Positions 29,769 through 44,125 of a DNA stretch of 64,000 nt are shown in pieces. A model generated the notes under the pieces. The model searched no databases and was not told the origin of the DNA. It saw only the letters and a program-made list of their open reading frames with translations. Position numbers and translations under genes: made by a program. Source of the stretch: Pseudomonas sp. FP2309 (GTDB lineage Bacteria; Pseudomonadota; Gammaproteobacteria; Pseudomonadales; Pseudomonadaceae); the NCBI RefSeq assembly GCF_030687575.1, contig NZ_CP117439.1, forward strand, positions 4,517,501-4,581,500, written 5' to 3'. The stretch's first letter is position 1; the number at the start of each line of letters is the position of its first letter.

Positions 29769-32294
29769 ATGAGTACCGTGCCCATGTCCAACAACAATAA
29801 AGAATTGACCCTCTGTGCGCCCTTGAGCGGCCCCGTGCTCGCCTTGGGCGACATCCCCGACGAAGTATTCGCCAGTGGCGCCCTGGGCGACGGCGTGGCC
29901 ATCGACCCGTTGAATGACTGCCTGCATGCGCCGTGTGACGGGGTGATCATCCATGTCGCCCGCACCGGGCATGCGTTGACGATCCGCGCCGACAACGGTG
30001 CCGAATTGCTGATGCATGTGGGCATCGACACCGTGGAATTGAACGGCGAAGGGTTTGCACTGCTGGTCAAACCGGACGCGCGCGTGACCCAGGGCCAGGC
30101 GCTGGTGCGCTTTGATCTGGACCACGTTGCGCGCCAGTGCAAAAGCCTGGTCAGCCCGATCATCCTTACCAATGGCGAGGGTTTTGAGCTACGGCCGGTG
30201 GCCGGAAAAATCGTCAAGGTGGGTGAGCCGTTGCTGCACATTGCCGCGCGTTCGGCAGCGCCGCTGCAGGCGGCTGTGGATAACTCGGTCACCGAAGTGC
30301 ACGCCAGCGTGCGCATTACCCACCGTGGCGGTTTGCATGCACGCCCCGCCGCGCTGGTGCGCAAGGCCGCGCAAGGTTTTAACTGCCATGCAGAGCTGCA
30401 CTTCGCCGGCAAGTCGGCGCCGTGCGACAGCCTGATTGGCTTGATGGGCCTGGGCATTGGTGAAGGCGATGAAGTGCGCATCACCTGTCGCGGCAAGGAT
30501 TGCGAGGCGGCGCTGCAGGCGTTGGTGGCCGTACTGTCGGTTGCCGTGAGTGAAGAACACCACACGCCGGTAGCCGCAGCACCGCGTCGGGCGAATACCG
30601 AAGCCGGTGTGTTGCAAGGCGTGTGCGCGGCGCCCGGTCTGGTCTGTGGGCCGCTGTTTCGCCTGGCCGGTATCGAACTGCCGCAAGACACGGGCAAGCA
30701 TACCGCCGACGAACAACTGCAACGTCTGGACACCGCGCTGGAGCAAGTGCGCGGCGAAATCCGCAGCACCCTGGAGCATGCACGCCAACGCAAGAACGTC
30801 GAAGAAGAAGACATCTTCGCCGCCCACCTTGCGCTATTGGAAGACCCCACGCTGCTGGACGCCGCCACCGGTGCCATCGAGCAAGGCAGTGCCGCCACCC
30901 ACGCCTGGCACGATGCTATCCAGGCGCAATGCGCGGTGTTGCTGGCGTTGGGCAAACCGCTGTTTGCCGAGCGCGCCAACGACCTGCGCGACCTGCAACA
31001 ACGGGTGTTGCGTGCGCTGTTGGGTGAAACCTGGCATTTCGAATTGCCGGCCGGTTCAATTGTCAGCGCCCATGACCTGACCCCGTCCGACCTGCTGCAA
31101 CTGAGCGCACAAAACGCCGTGGGTATTTGCATGGCCGAAGGCGGCGCAACGTCCCACGTCGCAATTTTGGCCCGAGGCAAAGGCTTGCCCTGTGTGGTCG
31201 CGCTGGGCGCCGAAGTGCTCGACGTGCCGCAAGGCCAACGCGTGGTACTGGACGCGGCCAATGGTCGCCTGGAACTGGCCCCCAGCGAAGCGCGCCACGC
31301 CGAAGTGCACCAGATTCGCGATGCGCAGAAACGGCGCCGTCAGCAACAACAGGCCCAAGCCCGGCAAGCGGCGCAAACCCGCGATGGCGTCAGTATTGAA
31401 GTGGCGGCCAACGTCGCCTCCAGTGCCGAGGCCCAAATGGCGTTTGAAAACGGCGCCGATGGTGTGGGCCTGCTACGCACCGAATTCCTGTTTGTCGACC
31501 GCCGCACCGCGCCGGATGAGCAAGAGCAACGCCAGGCCTACCAGGCCGTGCTGGACGCCATGGGCGACAAGTCGGTGATCATCCGCACCATCGACGTGGG
31601 CGGCGACAAGCAACTCGACTATCTACCGTTGCCGGTTGAGGCCAACCCGGTGCTGGGCCTGCGCGGTATTCGCCTGGCCCAGGTGCGCCCGGAGCTGCTT
31701 GATCAGCAACTGCGCGCGCTGCTGCAAGTCCGCCCGCTGGCGCGTTGCCGGATTCTGTTGCCGATGGTCAGCGAGGTCGACGAACTGCTGCAGATCCGCC
31801 AGCGCCTGGATGAACTGTGCGCGGAGCTGGAGCTGACCCAGCGCCCGGAACTGGGCGTGATGATCGAAGTGCCCGCCGCTGCGCTGATGGCCGAGCAACT
31901 CGCCAAACACGCAGACTTTTTATCCATCGGCACCAATGACCTTTCCCAGTACACCCTGGCCATGGACCGCGACCACGCGGGCCTGGCCGCGCGGGTGGAT
32001 GCCTTGCACCCGGCGCTGCTGCGCCTGATCGCGCAAACCTGCGCCGGCGCCGCCAAGCATGGGCGTTGGGTCGGTGTATGCGGCGCCCTGGCATCTGACC
32101 CACTGGCCACGCCGGTGCTGGTCGGCCTGGGCGTCAGCGAGCTGTCGGTAAGCCCGCCGCAGATCGGCGAAATCAAGGACCGCGTCCGCCACTTGGACGC
32201 GGCGCAATGCCGGCAATTGAGCCAAGGCCTGCTCGACCTGAGCAGCGCCAGGGCCGTTCGCCAAGCCTGTCAACACCACTGGCCGCTGAGCTGA
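29769..32294 (+). CDS. Multidomain PTS protein: EIIA(Glc-type)-HPr-Enzyme I fusion
   Basis: 841 residues carrying the complete soluble phosphorelay for the GlcNAc PTS. Counting from ATG 29769: EIIA with the phospho-His H83 (LLMHVGIDTVEL), HPr with H190 (HRGGLHARPAAL), and Enzyme I with H463 (GGATSHVAILARGKGLP) plus the PEP-binding barrel (GVGLLRTEFLF, IEVPAAAL, GTNDLSQYTLAMDRD). It passes phosphate from PEP to NagE. A second ATG at 29784 is an equally plausible start; neither has a strong ribosome-binding site. Often called NagF or PtsP-like. Confidence 0.94.
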   Translation: MSTVPMSNNNKELTLCAPLSGPVLALGDIPDEVFASGALGDGVAIDPLNDCLHAPCDGVIIHVARTGHALTIRADNGAELLMHVGIDTVELNGEGFALLVKPDARVTQGQALVRFDLDHVARQCKSLVSPIILTNGEGFELRPVAGKIVKVGEPLLHIAARSAAPLQAAVDNSVTEVHASVRITHRGGLHARPAALVRKAAQGFNCHAELHFAGKSAPCDSLIGLMGLGIGEGDEVRITCRGKDCEAALQALVAVLSVAVSEEHHTPVAAAPRRANTEAGVLQGVCAAPGLVCGPLFRLAGIELPQDTGKHTADEQLQRLDTALEQVRGEIRSTLEHARQRKNVEEEDIFAAHLALLEDPTLLDAATGAIEQGSAATHAWHDAIQAQCAVLLALGKPLFAERANDLRDLQQRVLRALLGETWHFELPAGSIVSAHDLTPSDLLQLSAQNAVGICMAEGGATSHVAILARGKGLPCVVALGAEVLDVPQGQRVVLDAANGRLELAPSEARHAEVHQIRDAQKRRRQQQQAQARQAAQTRDGVSIEVAANVASSAEAQMAFENGADGVGLLRTEFLFVDRRTAPDEQEQRQAYQAVLDAMGDKSVIIRTIDVGGDKQLDYLPLPVEANPVLGLRGIRLAQVRPELLDQQLRALLQVRPLARCRILLPMVSEVDELLQIRQRLDELCAELELTQRPELGVMIEVPAAALMAEQLAKHADFLSIGTNDLSQYTLAMDRDHAGLAARVDALHPALLRLIAQTCAGAAKHGRWVGVCGALASDPLATPVLVGLGVSELSVSPPQIGEIKDRVRHLDAAQCRQLSQGLLDLSSARAVRQACQHHWPLS

Positions 32295-32321
32295 CAACAA
32301 CAAGAAAAAAGGAGACTCGCC

Positions 32322-34019
32322 ATGTACCAACATCTGATTGAAGGGCTGCAACGCCTGGGCCGTGCGCTGATGCTGCCGATCGCGATTCTGCCGATCGCCG
32401 GGCTGTTGCTGCGCCTGGGCGATACCGACTTGCTCAACATCGCGGTGATGCACGATGCCGGGCAAGCGATCTTCGCCAACCTGGCGCTGATCTTCGCCAT
32501 CGGTATTGCCGTGGGCTTTGCCCGCGACAACAACGGCACGGCGGGCCTGGCCGGTGCGATCGGTTACCTGGTGATGATCTCTACGCTCAAGGTGATGGAT
32601 ACCACCATCAACATGGGCATGCTCGCCGGTATCGCCAGCGGCTTGATGGCCGGCGCGCTGTATAACCGGTTCAAGGACATCAAGCTGCCGGAGTACCTGG
32701 CGTTCTTTGGCGGGCGGCGGTTTGTGCCGATCATCACCGGGTTTTCGGCGGTGGGCCTGGGCGTGATCTTTGGCTTGATCTGGCCGCCGATCCAGCACGG
32801 CATCAACAGCTTCGGGGTGCTGCTGATGGAAAGCGGCAGCTTTGGCGCGTTCGTGTTTGGTGTGTTCAACCGCCTGCTGATCGTCACCGGCCTGCACCAT
32901 ATCCTCAACAACATGGCCTGGTTCGTATTCGGCACGTTTACCGATCCGGTGACCGGTGCTGTGGTAACAGGTGACCTGACCCGCTACTTCGCCGGCGACC
33001 CGAAAGGCGGCCAGTTCATGACCGGCATGTTCCCGGTGATGCTGTTCGGCCTGCCTGCTGCGTGTTTGGCGATGTACCGCAATGCACTGCCGGAGCGCCG
33101 CAAAGTGATGGGCGGGATTTTCCTGTCGATGGCACTGACGTCGTTCCTCACCGGGGTGACCGAGCCGATCGAATTCGCGTTCATGTTCCTCGCGCCGTTC
33201 CTGTACCTGCTGCATGCGCTGCTCACCGGCCTGTCGATGGCGGTGACCAATATGCTCAATATCCACCTGGGTTTTACCTTCTCCGGTGGCTTTATCGACA
33301 TGGTGCTGGGCTGGGGCAAGTCCACCAATGGCTGGCTGGTGGTACCGGTGGGCCTGGCCTACGCGGTGATCTATTACACCGTGTTCAGCTACTGCATTCG
33401 CCGCTTCAACCTCAAGACACCCGGCCGCGAAGACATCCAGGTGGCGCCGGCACACGTGATGAGCGACAACCAGCGTGCCACGGCTTACATCCGAGCCTTG
33501 GGCGGTGCAGACAACTTGCTCAGCGTGGGGGCTTGCACCACACGCCTGCGCCTGGACATGGTCGACCGCAACAAGGCGGTGGATGCCGAACTCAAGACAC
33601 TGGGCGCCATGGCTGTGGTGCGGCCAGGCAATGGCGGCAGTTTACAGGTAGTGGTTGGGCCGATGGCCGATAGCATTGCTGATGAAATTCGCTTGGCCAT
33701 GCCGTCGTTTGTTGCCTCGACACCCGTAGCGGTTACGCCTGAGGATAAGCCCGTGACGGTGAATGTGCAGGAGGCCGAGAAATGGCTGAGTGCGTTGGGT
33801 GGCCGAGGGAATGTGCGCCAGCTGGAAGCGGTGGCGATGACCCGGTTGCGGGTGGAGTTGGGGGATGATTCGGGGATGTCTGAGGCGGACCTGACTGCCC
33901 TGGGTTGCCAGGGTGTGAGCCAGCTGGACAGCGGGGCGTGGCACTTGTTGATTGGTGACAAGGCCACTGGATTGGGCGAGGCACTGGAGGGACTGGTAAC
34001 CCGCCCAATCAACTCCTGA
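32322..34019 (+). CDS. nagE: PTS N-acetylglucosamine transporter, EIIBC components
   Basis: 565 residues. An EIIC membrane domain (about 1-360) is followed by an EIIB domain with phospho-Cys C405 ([10 protein letters not shown]). A second EIIB-like domain follows at about 476-560, but the matching position is Ala505 ([10 protein letters not shown]), so it cannot carry phosphate. Imports GlcNAc as GlcNAc-6-P for NagA. Last gene of the operon; a palindromic repeat follows directly. Confidence 0.94.
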   Translation: MYQHLIEGLQRLGRALMLPIAILPIAGLLLRLGDTDLLNIAVMHDAGQAIFANLALIFAIGIAVGFARDNNGTAGLAGAIGYLVMISTLKVMDTTINMGMLAGIASGLMAGALYNRFKDIKLPEYLAFFGGRRFVPIITGFSAVGLGVIFGLIWPPIQHGINSFGVLLMESGSFGAFVFGVFNRLLIVTGLHHILNNMAWFVFGTFTDPVTGAVVTGDLTRYFAGDPKGGQFMTGMFPVMLFGLPAACLAMYRNALPERRKVMGGIFLSMALTSFLTGVTEPIEFAFMFLAPFLYLLHALLTGLSMAVTNMLNIHLGFTFSGGFIDMVLGWGKSTNGWLVVPVGLAYAVIYYTVFSYCIRRFNLKTPGREDIQVAPAHVMSDNQRATAYIRALGGADNLLSVGACTTRLRLDMVDRNKAVDAELKTLGAMAVVRPGNGGSLQVVVGPMADSIADEIRLAMPSFVASTPVAVTPEDKPVTVNVQEAEKWLSALGGRGNVRQLEAVAMTRLRVELGDDSGMSEADLTALGCQGVSQLDSGAWHLLIGDKATGLGEALEGLVTRPINS

Positions 34020-34021
34020 CC

Positions 34022-34155
34022 GATCGTTCCCACGCTCTGCGTGGGAATGCCGCCCCGGACGCTCCGCGTCCAAGCCGTCGCGCATGGTTCAACCCTGCAC
34101 AAGGGTGACGCGGAGCGTCACAGGATGCATTCCCACGCGGAGCGTGGGAACGATC
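34022..34155. repeat. Palindrome-ended repeat, copy 2
   Basis: 134-base element with inverted ends (GATCGTTCCCACGCTC / GAGCGTGGGAACGATC) and inner GACGCTCCGCGTC / GACGCGGAGCGTC. Same family as 14362-14474 but with about 20 extra bases in the centre. Lies directly after the nagE stop. The remaining spacer to 34249 contains a REP-like fragment (CCTTCGCGAGCAAGCC). Confidence 0.8.
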
Positions 34156-34249
34156 AATTAATCGTGTACTGACCACTGGCCGGGAGTGCCTCCGCCAGCG
34201 CTGCTTGAAGTCCCGGCGCCTTCGCGAGCAAGCCATTACAACCAACAAA

Positions 34250-34281
34250 AAACCCGCTGACCAAACTGGCCCAGCGGGTTT
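34250..34281 (-). terminator. Terminator of the purL-yqfO-like unit
   Basis: AAACCCGCTG (34250-34259) pairs with CAGCGGGTTT (34272-34281). On the minus strand it is followed by a T-rich run, just after the YqfO-like gene stop. Confidence 0.8.
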
Positions 34282-34302
34282 CTCGTTTCTGCAATCTGCG
34301 AA

Positions 34303-34614
34303 TTAAAAATCCGCCAACTGCCACACCTCATAAGCCGGTGTTTCATACGGATGGCTCAGCTTGAGTGCAGCCACAACCGCCACAATCAACTCATCCGCCA
34401 CCACCAGCTCCACCTTCCACTCCTCAACCACTTCAACCTGACCCACTTGCCCAATGAACGGCTGGCTGCCGTCCAATGCGCGGAATTGGCCCTGGCCCAG
34501 CACTTGCCAGGCGCAGTTGTCGTAGTCGCCGATGCGCCCGCCGCCAGCTGCGAAGACGGCGGTTTTCACCGTCTCCACATGGCTGTCGGGCACGAAGAAG
34601 GCAAGCTTGTACAC
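34303..34614 (-). CDS. YqfO/NIF3-insert-like protein
   Basis: 103-residue protein matching the small PII/CutA-like domain found inserted in NIF3-family proteins (KLAFFVPDSHVETVKTAVFAAGGGRIGDYDNCAW ... LSHPYETPAYEVW). Function unknown. Its start lies only four bases after the purL stop, so the two are likely co-transcribed. Confidence 0.85.
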   Translation of the reverse strand: MYKLAFFVPDSHVETVKTAVFAAGGGRIGDYDNCAWQVLGQGQFRALDGSQPFIGQVGQVEVVEEWKVELVVADELIVAVVAALKLSHPYETPAYEVWQLADF

Positions 34615-34618
34615 GGCC

Positions 34619-38515
<3,897 letters not shown>

Positions 38516-38564
38516 CTTCGGGACAGCCTCGGGAAGGGGTGTGCTTTGAGGCCGTGCATTCTAG

Positions 38565-40262
<1,698 letters not shown>

Positions 40263-40277
40263 GAACGCTGATGACCT

Positions 40278-41132
40278 ATGACGAGCAGACACTTTCCCTG
40301 TCGCCGGACATTGTCCGGCTTTCATATCGCAGGGCTGGTGATAGTCAGCGCGCTTCTCACCGCCTGCCAATCGCCGCGCGAGGCACTGCAACAACTGGCT
40401 GAAGCGCATGGGCGGCAATGGGAGGTCCTGCCGGGGCACACCTTCCCTCTTTTCATACTTGCACCGCAGACTGCAGAAAAGATGACTCGCCTGCGTGTCT
40501 ACCTGGAAGGCGATGGCCATTCCTGGGCGACGGCCACTCAACCCAGTCTGGACCCGAGCCCGCACACGCTTTTAGTGCCGCGGCTGGCGGTCGATGATCC
40601 AACACCGAATGCGTACCTGGCACGCCCCTGCCAGTTCATCATGGCCGCAGCCTGTGAACCCGCACTCTGGACCCATCGACGTTTTTCTCAGGAAGTGGTC
40701 ACCCGCCTCAGCCAGGCGCTGGACCAGTTAAAACAGCGGTATGGCAATAGGGAGTTCGAACTGGTGGGGTATTCAGGTGGCGCCGCTCTCGCCTTGTTAT
40801 TAGCGGCGCAACGCACTGATGTTACCCAGGTGCAAACCCTCGCGGGCAACCTCAGCCCACGTCTGTGGACCACGATGAAAGGCCTGTCACCGCTCGACGG
40901 CTCATTGGACCCGCTGGATTATCGTGATCGACTTGCCCGACTACCCCAGCGTCATTTCGTCGCAGACGCAGACCCGATTATTCCCGCCGGTTTAGCTCAA
41001 AGGTACCAACAGGCACTTGGCTCGCCCCTCTCCCAATGCATCCACGTATCAGACACAAGCCATGACAAGGGATGGGAAGCGGCTTGGCGCCGATGGGCTA
41101 ACACCCCGTTGGCCCATCAGGTTCCTGAATAA
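40278..41132 (+). CDS. Alpha/beta-hydrolase lipoprotein
   Basis: 284 residues. Lipoprotein signal with lipobox LLTAC (Cys near 30), then an alpha/beta-hydrolase with nucleophile motif GYSGG, a late DADPIIP (Asp) and TSHDKGW (His). The substrate is unknown; esterase or lipase-like. Fifteen bases after mltF on the same strand, so it may be cotranscribed and act at the cell envelope. Confidence 0.8.
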   Translation: MTSRHFPCRRTLSGFHIAGLVIVSALLTACQSPREALQQLAEAHGRQWEVLPGHTFPLFILAPQTAEKMTRLRVYLEGDGHSWATATQPSLDPSPHTLLVPRLAVDDPTPNAYLARPCQFIMAAACEPALWTHRRFSQEVVTRLSQALDQLKQRYGNREFELVGYSGGAALALLLAAQRTDVTQVQTLAGNLSPRLWTTMKGLSPLDGSLDPLDYRDRLARLPQRHFVADADPIIPAGLAQRYQQALGSPLSQCIHVSDTSHDKGWEAAWRRWANTPLAHQVPE

Positions 41133-41447
41133 GCGTGGGCACGTCTTATAAAAACAGCTGAATAGCGCCCCACCCTGCGCCCCAAATGGAGGCGACAGCA
41201 ATGAGCACCCCGAAGTTCCGCTTATTGCTGATAATTCCTTAAGACCTCCCAAAAACAACGGCCGGCTCTCATTTTTTAGTTTTTTTATTCAACCTCGAGT
41301 CTTTTTAAGGTGAATTAGCCTACAGGCATCGTGTAAATTTGCACGCGCTTGAATCAGCACTTCACTGACAAGCTGGCAGGGATGCCTAAAACAGACGCTG
41401 ACGCGTGGGCTGTTTCCTGCCAGTTTCTGCCCTGTAAGGATACTGCC
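41133..41447. other. Leader region of the autotransporter gene
   Basis: 315 bases without an established gene. It contains a 13-codon frame (41201-41242, MSTPKFRLLLIIP) with a strong GGAGG eight bases upstream, a T-rich stretch around 41270-41290, and then the TAAGGA of the autotransporter gene. The mini-frame may be a leader peptide or the stump of a lost gene. Confidence 0.5.
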
Positions 41448-43745
41448 TTGAATATTTCCCACCTGCGCCGCTCGTTGCTGGCGCTTTCCGTCGCGGCTAC
41501 CACGGTCAATGCCGCACCCGCACCCGACCTGAACCACGATCTGAGCACCGGTGCGTACAACAGCTCCGATGACGTTTTCAACAACGCCACCTTCACCGGC
41601 ACGTCGCAAAACGCAGGGGTAGAACTGTTCAACGTGACCCTGGGCGGCAACCTGGTCAACCAAGGCAACATCAACCTGACGGCCGCGACGCCCAACGACA
41701 TCCCGTCCGGTATTGCCATGCTCCTTAATTCCAAAGTCGCCGGCGATCTGGTCAATCAGGGCGACATCACGGTGAGCGGCACTGGCGCCATGGGGCTGGA
41801 CCTGTATCTGGCGAACATCGCCGGTGAAGTCAACAACAACGGCAACATCACGGTCACTGGTGAAGATGCCAACGGCATGATGGTCACCTCGACCCAGGCG
41901 CGCATCAATAACACGGGCACGATCACCGCGCATGGCATCGACTCTGCCGGTATCGAGATCGAGAACGCGCGCTTCACCGGTCAGATAGCAGGTGCTCCTT
42001 TAAAGAGTGATATCAACAACAGCGGGACGATCTCCGCCGACGGAATTGGTATCCACTTTGTCAACCTCGACACCTCCGGCGGCACCAACTCCATCTCCAT
42101 CAGGCAAACCGGTGGCCTGATCGAAGGCGGCACTGCGGCCATTCTGGCGAACGACAATGCCTCCACTTCCTACTTCTACTGGGAAGGTGGTCAAGTCAAG
42201 GGCGACCTGCTGGGCCTGAGTGGCGTGCTGGTACGAGGCGACACGATATTTGATGGCTCGACCATCCGCGCCGGCTACGTCGATATCGACGGTGGCCGCC
42301 TGACTCTGCTGCGCCCGCAGACCACGATTATGGGCGACCTCGACCTGGACAGCGACACAGCGCGCCTGCGCTTGCTGCTGGATAACAACACTCAGCCCAA
42401 CACGCCGATCCTGAAAGTCACCGGCAATACCTTCTTCTCTCAAGGCAGCCAGATCGAACTGCAGGCTCGCTCCGACGATTTCCGCACGCCGGCCCAGGGC
42501 ACCCGCTACACCCTGATCAACTCTGGCACTTGGGAAGACCCGCAGAACCTGTCCGTGGTGTCCTCCTCGGCGCTGCTTGAGGTGAGGGACTTCGGCATTG
42601 ACGGCCAGGACGTGAAAGCACTGGTTGCGACCCGCAGTGACGAGGTGATCGCGCAAGACCTGCTGGGTGCCCGCGGTTCACGCAACGCGGTGAACGCCAT
42701 CACGCCACTCAAGAACACAGTCCTGGGCCAGATGGACGAGAGCGACCCGGTATTCCAGCGTTTCGCCAACGCCGCTACCAGTGAAGAGCTGGCCAAACTT
42801 GCCGAAGCTCTGACCCCGGACGTAAGCCGTGGGGCGATCAACGCCGCCACCAACAGCCAGAACCTGGTCGCGAGTACCGTCAACCGCCGCGCCAGCAAGG
42901 CGCGCAGCGGTCTGTCCTCCGGCGACGTCCTGGCCGAACAAGGGGTATGGCTGCAGGCGCTGTCCAGCGACGCCAACCAGGACAGCCGCCACGGTACCGA
43001 AGGCTACGACGCCAACTCCCACGGCATCGCCGTAGGTGCCGACGGCAAGCTCACTCCCGATACCTCCGTGGGTCTGGCTTACAGCTACCTGACCAGCGAC
43101 GTCAAATCGGACTTGGGTAACAAAACCGACGTCAGCGGCCATGCACTGACCCTGTACGGCAACTGGGCCCGTGACAACTTCTTTGTCGACACCTCGCTGA
43201 TGTATGGCTGGAACGAAAACGAGTCCAAACGCTACATCGCCGGTACCCGCGCCAAGGCCGACTACGACAGTGAAATCTTCGGCGTCAACGCGCTGGCAGG
43301 CTACACGTTCCGACTCGACAAACAGTGGCTGCTGGAACCACAGGTCGGTGCGCGCTATGCCAACGTATCGATTGATTCGTACCGTGAAAAAGGCAGCTCA
43401 GCCGCCCTCAACGTCGGCCGCCAGCGCTATGAAATCGGCGAAATGGGCCTGGGTGCGCGTCTCGCAGCCGCTTTTGACGTAGGCGCGGGCAGCCTGGAAC
43501 CGGAAGCCAAGCTGATGGCCTGGCACGACTTCATCGGCGACAAGGCCGGCACCACCTCCACCTTCGTGCTCGGCGGCACCCCATTCACCACCACAGGCGC
43601 GACACCCGCGCGCGACAGCTACGAGCTCGGCCTGGGCGCGAACTACCGAGTGGGCGCCTGGAGTGTGGGCGGAATGTACAACTACATGACCAGCAGCGGT
43701 TTCGACGCCGACACCTTCACCGCGAACGTGCGTTACGACTTCTGA
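41448..43745 (+). CDS. Autotransporter (type Va secretion) with beta-helical passenger
   Basis: 765 residues from TTG 41448, chosen because TAAGGA (41435-41440) is seven bases upstream and the product then opens with a clean signal peptide (ISHLRRSLLALSVAATTVNA). The passenger (about 25-480) has repeated N/G-rich strands such as GNLVNQGNINL, GDLVNQGDITV and INNTGTITAHG, typical of a beta-helix. The last ~260 residues are an autotransporter beta-barrel ending in VRYDF, with the terminal Phe recognised by BAM. No protease or esterase motif is visible. Cell-surface function unknown. Confidence 0.9.
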   Translation: MNISHLRRSLLALSVAATTVNAAPAPDLNHDLSTGAYNSSDDVFNNATFTGTSQNAGVELFNVTLGGNLVNQGNINLTAATPNDIPSGIAMLLNSKVAGDLVNQGDITVSGTGAMGLDLYLANIAGEVNNNGNITVTGEDANGMMVTSTQARINNTGTITAHGIDSAGIEIENARFTGQIAGAPLKSDINNSGTISADGIGIHFVNLDTSGGTNSISIRQTGGLIEGGTAAILANDNASTSYFYWEGGQVKGDLLGLSGVLVRGDTIFDGSTIRAGYVDIDGGRLTLLRPQTTIMGDLDLDSDTARLRLLLDNNTQPNTPILKVTGNTFFSQGSQIELQARSDDFRTPAQGTRYTLINSGTWEDPQNLSVVSSSALLEVRDFGIDGQDVKALVATRSDEVIAQDLLGARGSRNAVNAITPLKNTVLGQMDESDPVFQRFANAATSEELAKLAEALTPDVSRGAINAATNSQNLVASTVNRRASKARSGLSSGDVLAEQGVWLQALSSDANQDSRHGTEGYDANSHGIAVGADGKLTPDTSVGLAYSYLTSDVKSDLGNKTDVSGHALTLYGNWARDNFFVDTSLMYGWNENESKRYIAGTRAKADYDSEIFGVNALAGYTFRLDKQWLLEPQVGARYANVSIDSYREKGSSAALNVGRQRYEIGEMGLGARLAAAFDVGAGSLEPEAKLMAWHDFIGDKAGTTSTFVLGGTPFTTTGATPARDSYELGLGANYRVGAWSVGGMYNYMTSSGFDADTFTANVRYDF

Positions 43746-43761
43746 TTAACCTGTTCGCCTG

Positions 43762-43795
43762 AACAACAAAGCCCGCCGATGCGGGCTTTGTTGTT
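43762..43795 (+). terminator. Terminator of the autotransporter gene
   Basis: Perfect 15-bp stem (43762-43776 with 43781-43795), loop CGAT, T-rich 3' side, 17 bases after the stop. Confidence 0.92.
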
Positions 43796-43824
43796 TGATA
43801 GTGCGGGAAAAGCCGTTGGTGCGG

Positions 43825-43860
43825 GCATGAAAAAACCGGCCGGGGCCGGTTTTTTCATGC
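43825..43860. terminator. Terminator ascribed to guaA
   Basis: Perfect 16-bp stem (43825-43840 with 43845-43860) with A/T tracts usable in both directions. On the minus strand it follows, after 20 bases, the guaA stop remnant at 43881, so it is most simply the original guaA terminator left on the chromosome side of the island. Confidence 0.8.
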
Positions 43861-43880
43861 TGATATGCAGCGCCGCGGGG

Positions 43881-43895
43881 TTATTCCCACTCAAT
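43881..43895 (-). other. Island attachment site: 3' end of guaA
   Basis: On the minus strand this reads ATTGAGTGGGAATAA, which encodes Ile-Glu-Trp-Glu-stop, the conserved C-terminus of GMP synthase. Codons before it do not encode GuaA, so the gene is cut here. Island genes begin on the other side. The 3' end of guaA is a known hotspot for island insertion, and purL/mltF lie near guaA in Pseudomonas. The partner att site beside intact guaA is outside the window. The next 230 bases (to 44125) hold no gene. Confidence 0.75.
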
Positions 43896-44125
43896 TATCA
43901 ATAGCCCCGCATAGACCAGTAAATCCAAAGTCGATAAGGCACGAAAAACTTTAAAACCATGAGAAATACCATAGAGGATCAAAATCACCTTTGTGAGCCT
44001 GTCCCGCTTGGAAAATGTCTAGGAGACCAGGGGCGATTCAATGGGCCAGAGGAGATTTGGCTTACAGGGTGCTAACAACCATCAATCCCCTGGCGACATT
44101 TAGCGAAGCTGGTCTACAGCTTCGT

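Noticed and set aside
31920..33455. Long minus-strand frame opposite the EI fusion and nagE
   Set aside because: Low-complexity His/Gln/Arg composition; spans two well-supported plus-strand genes.
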